Below are positions 48,130 through 56,221 of a stretch of DNA of 64,000 bases, piece after piece. Source of the stretch: a bacterium (lineage in GTDB: Bacteria > Pseudomonadota > Gammaproteobacteria > UBA6186 > Azoamicaceae); contig DAHXPC010000006.1 of the NCBI GenBank assembly GCA_027364575.1, positions 58,611 to 122,610 of the forward strand, given 5' to 3'. Positions within the stretch are counted from its first letter, which is position 1. Each line of letters starts with the position of its first letter. A model generated the notes under the pieces. That model saw only the letters and a program-made list of their open reading frames with translations. It made no database searches and was not told the origin of the DNA. The position numbers were made by a program, and so were the translations under genes.

Positions 48130-49196
48130 GAGTCCATGACTGTTAGCGTGGCGTGTTTCAATTGAGTTGGGATAATTATCCCCAATTTTTGAGCCAAAGC
48201 ACGATTGATAACAGCTTTCAAATTTTTAGGGGTATGGATGGGTAGGGTGTTGACAGATTCTCCTGCTAAAATCTTAACCACGATTTCGCCTGTTTCACGT
48301 CCGATATCCAGGTAGTCGTAACCAACCGCCGCCAATACTCCTTTTTTGATTAAAATGGGATCATTGCAAAAGATGGGAAGGATCACAGACAGGGTAGGGC
48401 TTGCTTGTTGTGAAACTTTAATCACGGTTTCCATCGCAGCAACAATGGTATTGTCTTGTGGAAAATATAAAGCATCCACTTTACCCACTAAACTCAATGT
48501 TGCTTGTGCAACGTCATTGGTTGAAAGAACTGTGGCTTCATGCCATTGAATACCTCTTTGCGCCAATAATTTCTTAAGGCGTAGTACGGTAGAGACTGAA
48601 TTGGTTTCAGAGGGATTGTAAAGTAAGCCTAAGGTTTTAAGTTTGGGGAATAAATTGTCCATCAGTTCCATTAGTCCATCTAAATGGGGCGCATCGGACA
48701 CACCTGTAATGGGGTAATGTGTTTCTACTGGCTCTAATTGGGCTATTTGGGGATCGCTGACACCAGCAAATACAATGGGAATGGTATGATGTGCACGTTT
48801 TGCTGCATGGTATACCGTTTGGGCTGAGGGCGTAGAAATACCAATGATCACATCGGGCGTTACACTTAAAAGCTTGGTGGCAATTTGGAGAGCATATCCC
48901 ATATTTCCTTGAGCATTTTCATATAAAATGTTTAAATTTTTGGACGCGTCATAGCCATGGGCCTTAAGGGTTTCCATTAAGCCTAAACGAATATCATTTA
49001 AAGCAGGATGTTCTACAATTTGTGAAATACCAATGGTTTTTTTAGGCAATTGACCGAAAGCGACGGTGCTGTAACAAAGATTGAAGACTAAAAGTAAACT
49101 GGAGAGAAGGTAAGATAATAAGGCGAGAATAGACGAAAGGCGTGCAGGACGCGCGGTCATTACGTTGTTTGATAAGAGACTCTGTGTGATTGACAT
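48126..49196 (-). CDS. ABC transporter substrate-binding protein, TrpX family (orphan copy)
   Basis: A 356-residue periplasmic binding protein of the ABC_sub_bind (TrpX) family, thought to bind tryptophan/tyrosine-like ligands. Typical stretches: ISQIVEHPALNDIRLGLMETL, QIATKLLSVTPDVIIGISTPSAQ, VFAGVSDP, LGLLYNPSETNSVSTV, FPQDNTIVAAMETVIKV and AAVGYDYLDIGRETGEI. A long N-terminus ends in a hydrophobic signal segment (about 22-48). Its permease partner is truncated and no ATPase follows, so it can function only with components of the intact operon at 52-54.5 kb, if at all. Confidence 0.8.
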   Translation of the reverse strand: MSITQSLLSNNVMTARPARLSSILALLSYLLSSLLLVFNLCYSTVAFGQLPKKTIGISQIVEHPALNDIRLGLMETLKAHGYDASKNLNILYENAQGNMGYALQIATKLLSVTPDVIIGISTPSAQTVYHAAKRAHHTIPIVFAGVSDPQIAQLEPVETHYPITGVSDAPHLDGLMELMDNLFPKLKTLGLLYNPSETNSVSTVLRLKKLLAQRGIQWHEATVLSTNDVAQATLSLVGKVDALYFPQDNTIVAAMETVIKVSQQASPTLSVILPIFCNDPILIKKGVLAAVGYDYLDIGRETGEIVVKILAGESVNTLPIHTPKNLKAVINRALAQKLGIIIPTQLKHATLTVMDS

Positions 49197-49508
49197 GATT
49201 TTTTCTCCAAAAGTAAATGCATATATAAAGGGATGGGGCGGGTTGTATGGGTATAAAAACTAAATCGATAAGTGTTAAACATGGTATAGCTGTCCTGTAA
49301 ATAAAAAAATGAGCTTGGAGTCTAGTAGCTTTTATTTGTTTTTGCCAATGTTAATTTAAATAAAATATATAAGGGCATTTACATCTAGTCGGTCGGCGGA
49401 GTGTATTATTTGTAAAAACCTGGTGCATTCCTATTTTTGAGAAGAGGATACACGGGATCAAGACACTTACATTGCGGCCTCCAATATCTTGCTCAATAAA
49501 ACTTCTTT
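49197..49508. other. Intergenic region with traces of a tRNA-operon duplication
   Basis: No gene. The last 30 bases (about 49476-49508, GCCTCCAATATCTTGCT then TTCTTTGCCCGGG) match, with some changes, the 3' end of tRNA-Cys and the tRNA-Cys/tRNA-Leu spacer at 46554-46585. The first 20 bases before the binding-protein start are identical to the leader of the DEAD-box gene. Confidence 0.5.
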
Positions 49509-49596
49509 GCCCGGGTGGCGAAATTGGTAGACGCAAGGGACTTGAAATCCCTCGGACTTAACATCCATGCCGGTTCCAATTCGGCCCCGGGCACCA
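49509..49596 (+). pseudogene. Mutated tRNA-Leu copy, anticodon changed to UGA
   Basis: The 88-base sequence is identical to tRNA-Leu(UAA) at 46585 except at a handful of positions. The anticodon loop is CTTGAAA instead of CTTAAAA, giving UGA, which reads serine codons, on a leucine-tRNA body. The T-arm has GCCGG-TTCCAAT-TCGGC, so the invariant purine at position 57 is C and the last stem pair is G-T. The acceptor stem and CCA are intact. The T-loop damage argues for a decaying pseudogene, but the fold is not destroyed. Confidence 0.75.
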
Positions 49597-49726
49597 CTTA
49601 AAGTTAAACGTTTTCAGTGTATCGAAACTCCATGCCCCGATTTCCAAAAAAGACAGGTGAATTATCTTAGAAGAAAACCTCTGGTGTTCAGATCTTATTT
49701 TTTCCTGATTTGAATTTCTTAGAGCA

Positions 49727-50620
49727 CTATAAAAATTTCTCAAAAGTATCTTTGCTTAGGAACAATAAATTTCTCTCTATTTCTTTAGGCGCATGATTAA
49801 CATTTATTTTTATATAAGACTCGCTATTTTGGAAGTTTTTAGGCAATACTGCTAGACATTTTTTACCATCTTTTGTCGAAGGATATAAGATTGCTTCTAT
49901 TCCTGCTTCATACACGATTTGCCCTAAGATTTGAGAATTTGCTGGAATATTACACTGATTTGGATAATATCGCCAATTCTCATCAAAAATTGTTTGATAT
50001 AGCTGATTTAAAGTTTTTATTGCCATGGTTGGTTGGACTTTTAAATTTTTAGCTATTTTAAAAAGGTGTTGTGGGTTCTTAATCGTTTGAATATGCCTAT
50101 AAAATTTCTCTAAGTTTTTTTGGCTACATAAATCGAGAACCACATTTACCTTGCCCGAAAGCACTACAATCGTTTCAGATTCTTGTTTTGTTAAATTAAG
50201 ATCATAGGATGAAAGTCCATCATGACTAGAATTTGATTTAGGCAAACCGTATTTTTCTCTTATAGCCGTAGCTCTGTCTTCAGCAAGATATAGGGCCCCA
50301 AAAGGTGGGAAAATGGTTGGATTTATATTTCCTATATTAAATCTGCCACCACTCGGGTTTTTTACGCTTCCACGAGTAGACAATGGATTTAGGCAATGTT
50401 TAAAAGATACGACACGTTGCCAATCATTAAATTGATATTGCTTGCATTCACATAAAAGCGATTGTGTTAGATCAGAAAATATTTCAGATCTCTTTTGAGC
50501 AAAATACATGTAATTTTGGTAAATATATTCTTTAAGTCTATTGGAGTGATCATTCCATTGAGTGAGTGATTCTTTAGATAATTTATCGAGTGTATAGAAT
50601 ATATTGTGTTGATGGGGCAT
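49727..50620 (-). CDS. RES-domain toxin
   Basis: A 297-residue protein whose central part has the RES features: NPLSTRGSVKNPSGGRFNIG, ALYLAEDRATAIREKYG, VVLDLCSQKNLEKFY and EAGIEAILYPSTKDGKKCLAV. Characterised RES toxins degrade NAD+ as phosphorylases or hydrolases. It is longer than most RES toxins, with about 70 extra residues before the domain. The start overlaps the antitoxin stop in a TAATG, the classic arrangement of a two-gene toxin-antitoxin operon. Confidence 0.85.
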   Translation of the reverse strand: MPHQHNIFYTLDKLSKESLTQWNDHSNRLKEYIYQNYMYFAQKRSEIFSDLTQSLLCECKQYQFNDWQRVVSFKHCLNPLSTRGSVKNPSGGRFNIGNINPTIFPPFGALYLAEDRATAIREKYGLPKSNSSHDGLSSYDLNLTKQESETIVVLSGKVNVVLDLCSQKNLEKFYRHIQTIKNPQHLFKIAKNLKVQPTMAIKTLNQLYQTIFDENWRYYPNQCNIPANSQILGQIVYEAGIEAILYPSTKDGKKCLAVLPKNFQNSESYIKINVNHAPKEIERNLLFLSKDTFEKFL

Positions 50621-50991
50621 TAAGGCGTATCGCCATTTATAGCAGCGGTTATAAATTGATGCAGTTTGTTAAATTGCCCGAACCTAATCATGTCTCTGGG
50701 TGAAATGTTTCCTAAAGCTGGGTTTTTCATTTGAAACCACATGGCAGTCTTTTTGATGTCATCATTAAAAAATTCTGCGACCAACCCGCATACAATAGCA
50801 ATTTCATTTAATCGTTTCTGCATTTCCTTAGGGATTTTGCTGTCATAACGCACAGACTCTTTTGAAACATTAAAGGCTTTAGAGACATCATTTTTATTAA
50901 ACGAAAGGAAATCGACCACATTTTTTGGTGTTTCAAATTGGGGATAATTATGTTTAGGGACATTGTTAAATATGGCTGCAGCAGTTGACAT
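50620..50991 (-). CDS. Xre/MbcA/ParS-type antitoxin
   Basis: A 123-residue partner of the RES toxin, placed upstream in the same operon. The N-terminal half resembles an Xre-like helix-turn-helix (FNKNDVSKAFNVSKESVRYDSKIPKEMQKRLNEIAIVCG), and the C-terminal half has the MbcA/ParS toxin-binding pattern (FFNDDIKKTAMWFQMKNPALGNISPRDMIRFGQFNKLHQFI). In characterised pairs the antitoxin neutralises the toxin and represses its own promoter, here expected in the bases just upstream of 50991. Confidence 0.82.
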   Translation of the reverse strand: MSTAAAIFNNVPKHNYPQFETPKNVVDFLSFNKNDVSKAFNVSKESVRYDSKIPKEMQKRLNEIAIVCGLVAEFFNDDIKKTAMWFQMKNPALGNISPRDMIRFGQFNKLHQFITAAINGDTP

Positions 50992-51237
50992 AATCTTACC
51001 TTTTTATTTAGCCTATGAACTTATTGTTAAGTATAGACATAATTTAACCATATTTCAACCTTTTTATAACCATGCAATGGTAATGGTGCCGATCTTTGAT
51101 CACTAAATGGGACAATATGATTTAGGTCAGCTCTTGTGAACCACGTTTATAGCTGGGTTTGGGGGGATATAAGCCTTAAAAGACTCTTCATGCGATTTTT
51201 CATAATGTAGCTACCTATATAATACGTTCATTCGCTT
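50992..51237. other. Promoter region of the RES/Xre operon, no gene
   Basis: AT-rich leader with no accepted reading frame on either strand. It should contain the minus-strand promoter and operator of the toxin-antitoxin operon. A TTAAGTATAGACATAATTTAA stretch at about 51028-51048 is partly symmetrical, but I cannot identify the operator with confidence. Confidence 0.35.
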
Positions 51238-51313
51238 CTATCTTTTCTTAAGATTTAGCATAAAGAAAGGATAGCTAATTATCTTTTCTTAGCCAATCTG
51301 TTTAAGAAAAGAT
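51238..51313. repeat. Direct and inverted copies of an 11-13 bp AT-rich motif
   Basis: ATCTTTTCTTA occurs at 51240-51250 and again at 51281-51291, and its exact complement TAAGAAAAGAT is at 51303-51313, making an 11-bp perfect hairpin with an 11-base loop. No gene overlaps it. It could be a terminator-like structure or the remnant end of a mobile element. Confidence 0.6.
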
Positions 51314-51331
51314 AGCTACCTGCTATCTAAG

Positions 51332-51357
51332 TACACACACACTACAAATGGTGTGTA
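51332..51357 (-). terminator. Hairpin after the basic histone-like gene
   Basis: ACACACACAC is complementary to GGTGTGTAT around an ACTACAAATG loop, immediately downstream (minus strand) of the stop at 51360. The T-run is poor, so termination is only a suggestion. Confidence 0.35.
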
Positions 51358-51359
51358 TC

Positions 51360-51662
51360 TTATGCTTGACGATGGGCTTGTCGGGTTGCTGCCGCCTTCT
51401 TTGCAGAGGCCCTACGTTCGCTGATGGGTCGCGCTGCTGAGGCCTTTCCACCTAATTTGCCGCCTTTTTTAGCCGGTGCCGTATTGGTAGGCTTCTGTAC
51501 GCCGGTGCCTTTTTTGCCTCCACCCCACATTTTGTTAACCGTGGCCCACGCTCTTCGGGTGGCTTCTTGCTTTTCAACACCTCTAGACTCATATCCTTTT
51601 TCGATATCTTCGGCTTGTCTTTTTTGTTTGGCGGTATATTTAGACTTTTCTCCTCGTGGCAT
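51360..51662 (-). CDS. Small basic histone H1-like protein ('plasmid stabilization protein' family)
   Basis: A 100-residue, strongly basic protein. The first half, MPRGEKSKYTAKQKRQAEDI then EKGYESRGVEKQEATRRAWA and TVNKMWGGGKK, is the conserved core of proteins often labelled plasmid stabilization protein. The second half is a Lys/Ala-rich, histone H1-like tail, probably DNA-binding. I place the start at the ATG after GAGGAGG (about 51677); a longer frame to 51899 has no such support. Its function is not established. Confidence 0.7.
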   Translation of the reverse strand: MPRGEKSKYTAKQKRQAEDIEKGYESRGVEKQEATRRAWATVNKMWGGGKKGTGVQKPTNTAPAKKGGKLGGKASAARPISERRASAKKAAATRQAHRQA

Positions 51663-51924
51663 GTGTTTTTCCTCCTCTGAATCCTGATTATTAATTATAT
51701 TAGGCCCCTTGTTTTTTTTTAAGGTATGCTCTCCAGAATTAAAAACTACTGTACTTGACGACGTCTTTGCGTATTTAATAAGCCTCTTTAAAGTATATCT
51801 CGCACAATATTTATTTTTCAACTGGTGAAGCAGACAAGTGCTTAATTTTAGGAAAATGTCGCCATTATGGACGTGTACGCGTACGCAGCCGTGGAGCAAG
51901 GGTTACGCTTGTGATTTCCACTTT

Positions 51925-52671
51925 TTAGAAAAATGCAATCAGATCTTTGGGCTCCAGCGTATTGCGTTCATTTTCCAATAAATCACGCGCAATTTTACCT
52001 TGATGCATGACAAGGGTTCTTGTGCCCATCCTTAAGGCTTGGGACATGCAATGCGTAATCATTAATGCCGTTAGGTTTTTTTCCGTAATTAAACGTTTGG
52101 TTAACTCGAGGATTAAATTTTCCATTTTAGGATCAAGTGCTGCGGTGTGTTCATCCAATAATAATATTTTTGAGGGTTGCAGTGTCGCCATCACTAAGCT
52201 TACCGCTTGCCTTTGTCCGCCTGAAAGAAGACCCATTTTATCGCTTAATCGATTTTCTAGCCCTATGCCTATATCGGCAAGTCTTTCTTTAAAATGGGCA
52301 GACAGTTGGGAAGAAAGGGCGGTTTTTAGCCCCCGTTTTTTGCCCCTCGATAAGGCGAGACTTAAATTTTCCTCAATAGTCAGATCTGCATAGCTTCCTA
52401 ATAATGGATCTTGAAATACACGGCTTAAAAATTGTGCACGTTTTTCAGCAGGCCATCGGGTGACCTGTGTATGGTCTAATGTGATGCTGCCTTTATCCGG
52501 CGTTATCTCGCCTGAAATAAGATTCATTAAAGTCGATTTTCCGGCACCATTGCCGCCAATAACCGTTATAAATTCACCCGGTTGAATTTTTAAATTTAAT
52601 TGCTTAAAAACAGAACATTCTAAGGGCGTGCCTTTGCCAAAGGTCACGGAAATATTATTTAATTCAATCAT
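51925..52671 (-). CDS. ABC transporter ATPase of the TrpX-type operon
   Basis: A 248-residue ATP-binding subunit: Walker A GGNGAGKSTLMN (about 39-50), signature LLSGGQRQAVSL and Walker B KILLLDEHTAALDP. The Glu-His after LLLDE is family-like. It is the last gene of a trpR-like/binding protein/permease/ATPase operon and overlaps the permease stop by 4 bp. The predicted role is uptake of tryptophan- or tyrosine-like compounds. Confidence 0.85.
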   Translation of the reverse strand: MIELNNISVTFGKGTPLECSVFKQLNLKIQPGEFITVIGGNGAGKSTLMNLISGEITPDKGSITLDHTQVTRWPAEKRAQFLSRVFQDPLLGSYADLTIEENLSLALSRGKKRGLKTALSSQLSAHFKERLADIGIGLENRLSDKMGLLSGGQRQAVSLVMATLQPSKILLLDEHTAALDPKMENLILELTKRLITEKNLTALMITHCMSQALRMGTRTLVMHQGKIARDLLENERNTLEPKDLIAFF

Positions 52672-53549
52672 ATATTCTGCCGTATTTTTTTCGTTATTGT
52701 TTGTCGTAATTGTGGGATTAACATTGCCAAAATGACAAGTATTGAAGTGATTAGGTTTAGATCAGAGGCTTGCAAGCCTACGACTTGAGAGTTTAAAGCA
52801 ATGGCGATGACCATTCGATACAAAATAGAGCCGATTACGCAGCAGGCTATGCCAATTAAAATGCGCGAATGGCGAAATAAGCTTTCACCGACAATCACGG
52901 AGGCAAGGCCGGTAATTAAGGTGCCAGTGCCCATTGAAATATCGGCAAATCCGTGCGCTTGTGCAAATAACGCACCCGAAAATGCCACTAACGCATTACT
53001 TAACGCAAGACCGGTGAGCGTCATTGCACCGATATTAATGCCATACGATGGACTGACGCGGGGGTTAATGCCTGTTGCCCTTAAGGCTAATCCTAATTGA
53101 CTGGTTAAAAATTTATAGAGCAGTAATCCGATCAATAACACAATGACTGTCAGGATGATTAAGGTTGAATGAGAACCTTCAGAAAAACTAAAAATAGTGG
53201 GCTCTGACAATAACGCAATATTGGGTTTATTCATAATGCGCAGGTTAATGGAATACAGGGCTGTCATGGTTAGGATCCCTGCCAGCAACCCCAATATTTT
53301 CCAGCGTACATGCAAATAGCCGGTTATAAGGCCTGCTAAGGTTCCCGCTAAGGTTGCAACAAACGTTGCTAAATATGGATTAACGTCCTTGACGATAAGG
53401 GATGCCGCAACTGCCGCTCCTAAAGGAAAAGAGCCATCGACGGTGAGATCGGGAAAATTAATGATCCTAAAGGTAAGATAAACCCCTAAAGTCACCAGTG
53501 CATATAAAAGGCCAAGTTCTAGTGCGCCTAAAAATTGTATACTATTCAT
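52668..53549 (-). CDS. ABC transporter permease of the TrpX-type operon
   Basis: A 293-residue permease with about eight membrane segments, related to branched-chain amino-acid-type permeases (LivH fold). Stretches such as GLLYALVTLGVYLTFRIINF and PDLTVDGSFPLGAAVAA, and the EAA-like SLGTGTLITGLASVIVGESL region, are typical of the TrpX-associated permease. The first 80 residues are duplicated in the truncated copy at 47878-48129. It overlaps the binding-protein gene by 8 bp. Confidence 0.87.
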   Translation of the reverse strand: MNSIQFLGALELGLLYALVTLGVYLTFRIINFPDLTVDGSFPLGAAVAASLIVKDVNPYLATFVATLAGTLAGLITGYLHVRWKILGLLAGILTMTALYSINLRIMNKPNIALLSEPTIFSFSEGSHSTLIILTVIVLLIGLLLYKFLTSQLGLALRATGINPRVSPSYGINIGAMTLTGLALSNALVAFSGALFAQAHGFADISMGTGTLITGLASVIVGESLFRHSRILIGIACCVIGSILYRMVIAIALNSQVVGLQASDLNLITSILVILAMLIPQLRQTITKKIRQNI

Positions 53550-54510
53550 GAGATTGTGCCTCGGATGGATGGGCCTTTTGGAGTAGACTTTCTTTCAATT
53601 TAAGTTTAAATCGGTTCACTTGTGCAAAGTTTATAAAAAGTTCAGTTTTATCCGTATATAAAATAGGAATGCGATGTGGGCTTTCACCGTGTAAAATTTT
53701 AATCATCATCTCTGCACTTTGTTTTCCAATTTCATAGGGATTTGCGCCCAACGCTGCTAATGCCCCTTGCTTAACCACGGCAGTATCACTGGCAAATACC
53801 GGGATAAGATGGATGTTACTAATTTTAATAATCGATTCAAAGGCTGCAAGGGCTGTATTATCATTATTAATAAAAATGGCGTCTACCTTTTCCATCAGGC
53901 GGTGGGTAGCTTGAGTAATATCTGCAGTTGAATTGGCCGTCGCCAAGACGAGCGTTATTTTAAGGTGGGGCGCAATTTTTTCCATTTGTTGGACTAAGGC
54001 AACGGAATTAACGTCCCCGGGATTATAAATGATTCCTAGCTTAGATAAATTTGGAAGAATTTCTTTAAATACTGTAAATTGTATCGTCGGATCAATGTAA
54101 TTGGATACGCCGGTGACCTTTTCATTCACCAATTTGGCGCCTTTAGGATCGGTAACAGAACTAAAGACAATGGGTATTTGCGAATATTGATCGGCAGAAA
54201 TGAGTGCTTGGGTTGCGCTGGTTCCTAATCCGACCAAGATATCAGGCTTTGATCCCACAAATTGTTGCGCGATCTGAGTGGCTAAAGCACTATTGCCTTG
54301 GGCAGACTGAAACATCACTTGAACATTGTTATCTTTTAGCGTATCGACAATGCCTTGGCGGGTCGCATTTAGAGCAGGGTGTTCAACGATAGTCAGAATA
54401 GCCACCTTTTGGGTGGTTTCTGGTGCAGAAACACTACGATCCATACACAAGAGCAAAGGGAGTAAGAATAAACTTAAGAGCGCTAGCCGTAACGGGGCAT
54501 ACAGTGTCAT
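53542..54510 (-). CDS. trpX: TrpX-family substrate-binding protein (intact operon)
   Basis: A 322-residue periplasmic binding protein with an N-terminal signal (LALLSLFLLPLLLCMDRSVSA). Family stretches are ILTIVEHPALNATRQGIVDTL, KPDILVGLGTSATQA, VFSSVTDPKGAKLV, LGIIYNPGDVNSVALV, FINNDNTALAAFESIIKI and AALGANPYEIGKQSAEMMIKIL. Its position directly behind a TrpR-like regulator and a TrpR-type operator supports an aromatic amino acid, probably tryptophan, as ligand (inference). It overlaps the regulator by 4 bp. Confidence 0.83.
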   Translation of the reverse strand: MTLYAPLRLALLSLFLLPLLLCMDRSVSAPETTQKVAILTIVEHPALNATRQGIVDTLKDNNVQVMFQSAQGNSALATQIAQQFVGSKPDILVGLGTSATQALISADQYSQIPIVFSSVTDPKGAKLVNEKVTGVSNYIDPTIQFTVFKEILPNLSKLGIIYNPGDVNSVALVQQMEKIAPHLKITLVLATANSTADITQATHRLMEKVDAIFINNDNTALAAFESIIKISNIHLIPVFASDTAVVKQGALAALGANPYEIGKQSAEMMIKILHGESPHRIPILYTDKTELFINFAQVNRFKLKLKESLLQKAHPSEAQSHE

Positions 54511-54794
54511 GGTTCGCCTTTATTTAACCTATCCAAAATTAATCGATATCCTTGATAGGCTTCTTGGCTTAAAAAGCGAGCGACTCTACCAATAGTGGCA
54601 AGGCTGATCCCGGTTTTTTCGTGGATAGCTCTATAGGAAAGGGTTTGGCTATTAAGAAGTTGGGCAACCTTCCAACGTTCGCTCATAGCGGTAATTTCAG
54701 TAGGTGTGCACAGATCGTGAAAAAAAGAAGTACATTCTTCAGGCGTGTTTAATTGTAAGATGGCTTGATATAAAGCTAGCTCGGGCGTTTGCAT
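54507..54794 (-). CDS. trpR: TrpR-family transcriptional repressor
   Basis: A 95-residue all-helical protein of the TrpR/YerC family: ECTSFFHDLCTPTEITAMSERWKVAQLL, then the helix-turn-helix LSYRAIHEKTGISLATIGRVARFL. It is close in length to TrpR (about 105) and has the Arg/Thr spacing in the ligand-pocket region of tryptophan repressors, though YerC-type relatives are also possible. It heads the transporter operon, and its promoter is overlapped by a palindrome of TrpR-operator type, so autoregulation by tryptophan is the likely logic. Confidence 0.82.
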   Translation of the reverse strand: MQTPELALYQAILQLNTPEECTSFFHDLCTPTEITAMSERWKVAQLLNSQTLSYRAIHEKTGISLATIGRVARFLSQEAYQGYRLILDRLNKGEP

Positions 54795-54817
54795 AGACTT
54801 CGGTTACCTTAAATATG

Positions 54818-54869
54818 CGCTGAACGACTGTACTAGCTTGATAGTACGGTAGTTCAGCGGCCATGGCAA
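54818..54869 (-). promoter_or_regulatory. TrpR-type operator overlapping the trpR-transporter promoter
   Basis: A 42-bp two-tier palindrome: outer arms CGCTGAAC (54818-25) and GTTCAGCG (54852-59), inner core GTACTAGCTTGATAGTAC (54830-47). The core matches the E. coli TrpR operator pattern GTACTAGTTAACTAGTAC except at the central bases. On the minus strand a -35 TTGCCA (54864-69) and -10 TACTAT (54841-46), 17 bases apart, place the -10 box inside the operator, about 45 bp before the trpR ATG. Confidence 0.75.
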
Positions 54870-54887
54870 CAGGCATTAGATAAAAAT

Positions 54888-55304
54888 TTATGCCCCTAGA
54901 CTGATTTTGGCCGGTGTTGTTTCGGGGGAGGGATTTTTTGCGCCTTCATGCTCTGGCTGGTATTTTACGTACCGGTTTCCAAGTTCTCTGACCAAATTAT
55001 GAATCATGCTGCCGCGCCCAATCGGGTATTGAAGGGGATTGTTGACATACAGTTCAATATAATCCTTTAAGAAAGGCTTGTCTTTATCTGCTATCGATTT
55101 ATAGTCAGGGTGACGAGTGATACCATGGTGGATCTTATTGATTAATTTATCCTGAGTCTCTTGAGTATTGACTCTCAACTGCGGAGTAAATGGGGAAATC
55201 GCACTGGGTATGGGGGTGTTGTTGGCGCCCGAGGTAAATAGTTCACAAAGCTTTTGTTGTGTTGCCTGAAGCTTATGAATAAGTTCATTGGATTGATTGG
55301 ACAT
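54888..55304 (-). CDS. Hypothetical protein
   Basis: Not recognised. Starting at the ATG after GAGGAGGG the product is 138 residues; an upstream frame to 55382 lacks a ribosome-binding site. It is soluble and helical: a coiled-coil-like N-terminus (NELIHKLQATQQKLCELF), then NTQETQDKLINKIHHGITRHPDYKS and FLKDYIELYVNNPLQYPIGRGSMIHNLVRELG, ending in a Pro/Glu-rich tail. It is on the same strand as the trpR operon but separated from it by the operator palindrome. Confidence 0.6.
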   Translation of the reverse strand: MSNQSNELIHKLQATQQKLCELFTSGANNTPIPSAISPFTPQLRVNTQETQDKLINKIHHGITRHPDYKSIADKDKPFLKDYIELYVNNPLQYPIGRGSMIHNLVRELGNRYVKYQPEHEGAKNPSPETTPAKISLGA

Positions 55305-55447
55305 TTCTGGTTCCCTCCTCATTAATCTCAACATCCTGTTGTGATACATTTCTCTATATACGAGATGTAGTAAGGATACCATAAGGTTTCAAATAAACAA
55401 GTATTTGTGAATATTAAATAAAAAAAAATTTATTCTAGTAAATTAAC

Positions 55448-55475
55448 TTGCGTTAGGGAAGCCATTTGGTACAAT
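55448..55475 (+). promoter_or_regulatory. Candidate nfuA promoter
   Basis: TTGCGT (55448-55453) and TACAAT (55470-55475), 16 bases apart, form a plausible sigma-70 promoter about 100 bp upstream of the nfuA start. Confidence 0.35.
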
Positions 55476-55580
55476 GCCATCGATAGCCAAACTATTCCTT
55501 AGAGAGGATGGGTGTTGGTGGCAAAATAAGCGATAGGTAGATAAAAGCGATAATGGTGTATGAGCCAAGGGGTGATTTCA

Positions 55581-56192
55581 ATGGAACAATTTTCGGCAGC
55601 GGTGAATACAGATTTTATGGTAGTGACTGAGGCTGCGCAAAACCATTTTAGGGATCTTTTGCAAAAAGAAGATCAAGCGGGGATGAACCTTCGAGTGTTT
55701 GTTGCAAACCCAGGCACGGCCTTTGCTGAAGTTTCCGTCACTTTTTGCCCCCTGGGAGAAGAGGAGCCTACCGACATCCCGTTCCGTTTTGCAAATTATA
55801 CTTTGTTTGTGGAAAGTGCTTCCCAAGCGGTATTAGAACAAGCCAATATTGATTTTATAGAAGATAAGGTAGGCGGACAATTGTCTATTAAAGCGCCTTT
55901 CCTGAAAGGCCGTGCGCCATTAGGCGATAGTTCGCTGAGAGAGCGGATCCAATATGTGATTGATTCAGAGATTAACCCTAATTTGGCTGGGCATGGCGGA
56001 AATATTAGCATAGTGGATATCGTGGATGAAAAAATCGTCGTATTGCAGTTTGGGGGCGGGTGTCATGGATGTGGTATGTCTAGCATAACCTTAAAACATG
56101 GGATTCAAAAAACGCTGAAGGAAAAATTTCCCGAAATACTAGAAATACGGGATATAACCGACCATACTACGGGTAAGGATCCATATTGTTAA
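55581..56192 (+). CDS. nfuA: Fe/S biogenesis protein NfuA
   Basis: Carrier that delivers 4Fe-4S clusters to target enzymes. It has a degenerate A-type scaffold domain at the N-terminus (about 10-95) and the Nfu domain at the C-terminus, whose CxxC in GGGCHGCGMSSITLK binds the shared cluster. I prefer the ATG at 55581, preceded by AAGGGGTG at proper distance, giving 203 residues; an ATG at 55560 would add seven. Confidence 0.93.
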   Translation: MEQFSAAVNTDFMVVTEAAQNHFRDLLQKEDQAGMNLRVFVANPGTAFAEVSVTFCPLGEEEPTDIPFRFANYTLFVESASQAVLEQANIDFIEDKVGGQLSIKAPFLKGRAPLGDSSLRERIQYVIDSEINPNLAGHGGNISIVDIVDEKIVVLQFGGGCHGCGMSSITLKHGIQKTLKEKFPEILEIRDITDHTTGKDPYC

Positions 56193-56221
56193 GCAACAAA
56201 AGTAAGGGGGTATGTCCTTAT

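Noticed and set aside
51663..51899. 79-residue N-terminal extension of the basic histone-like protein
   Set aside because: A strong GAGGAGG ribosome-binding site and the family's MPRG- start lie at 51662; the extension has no family resemblance.
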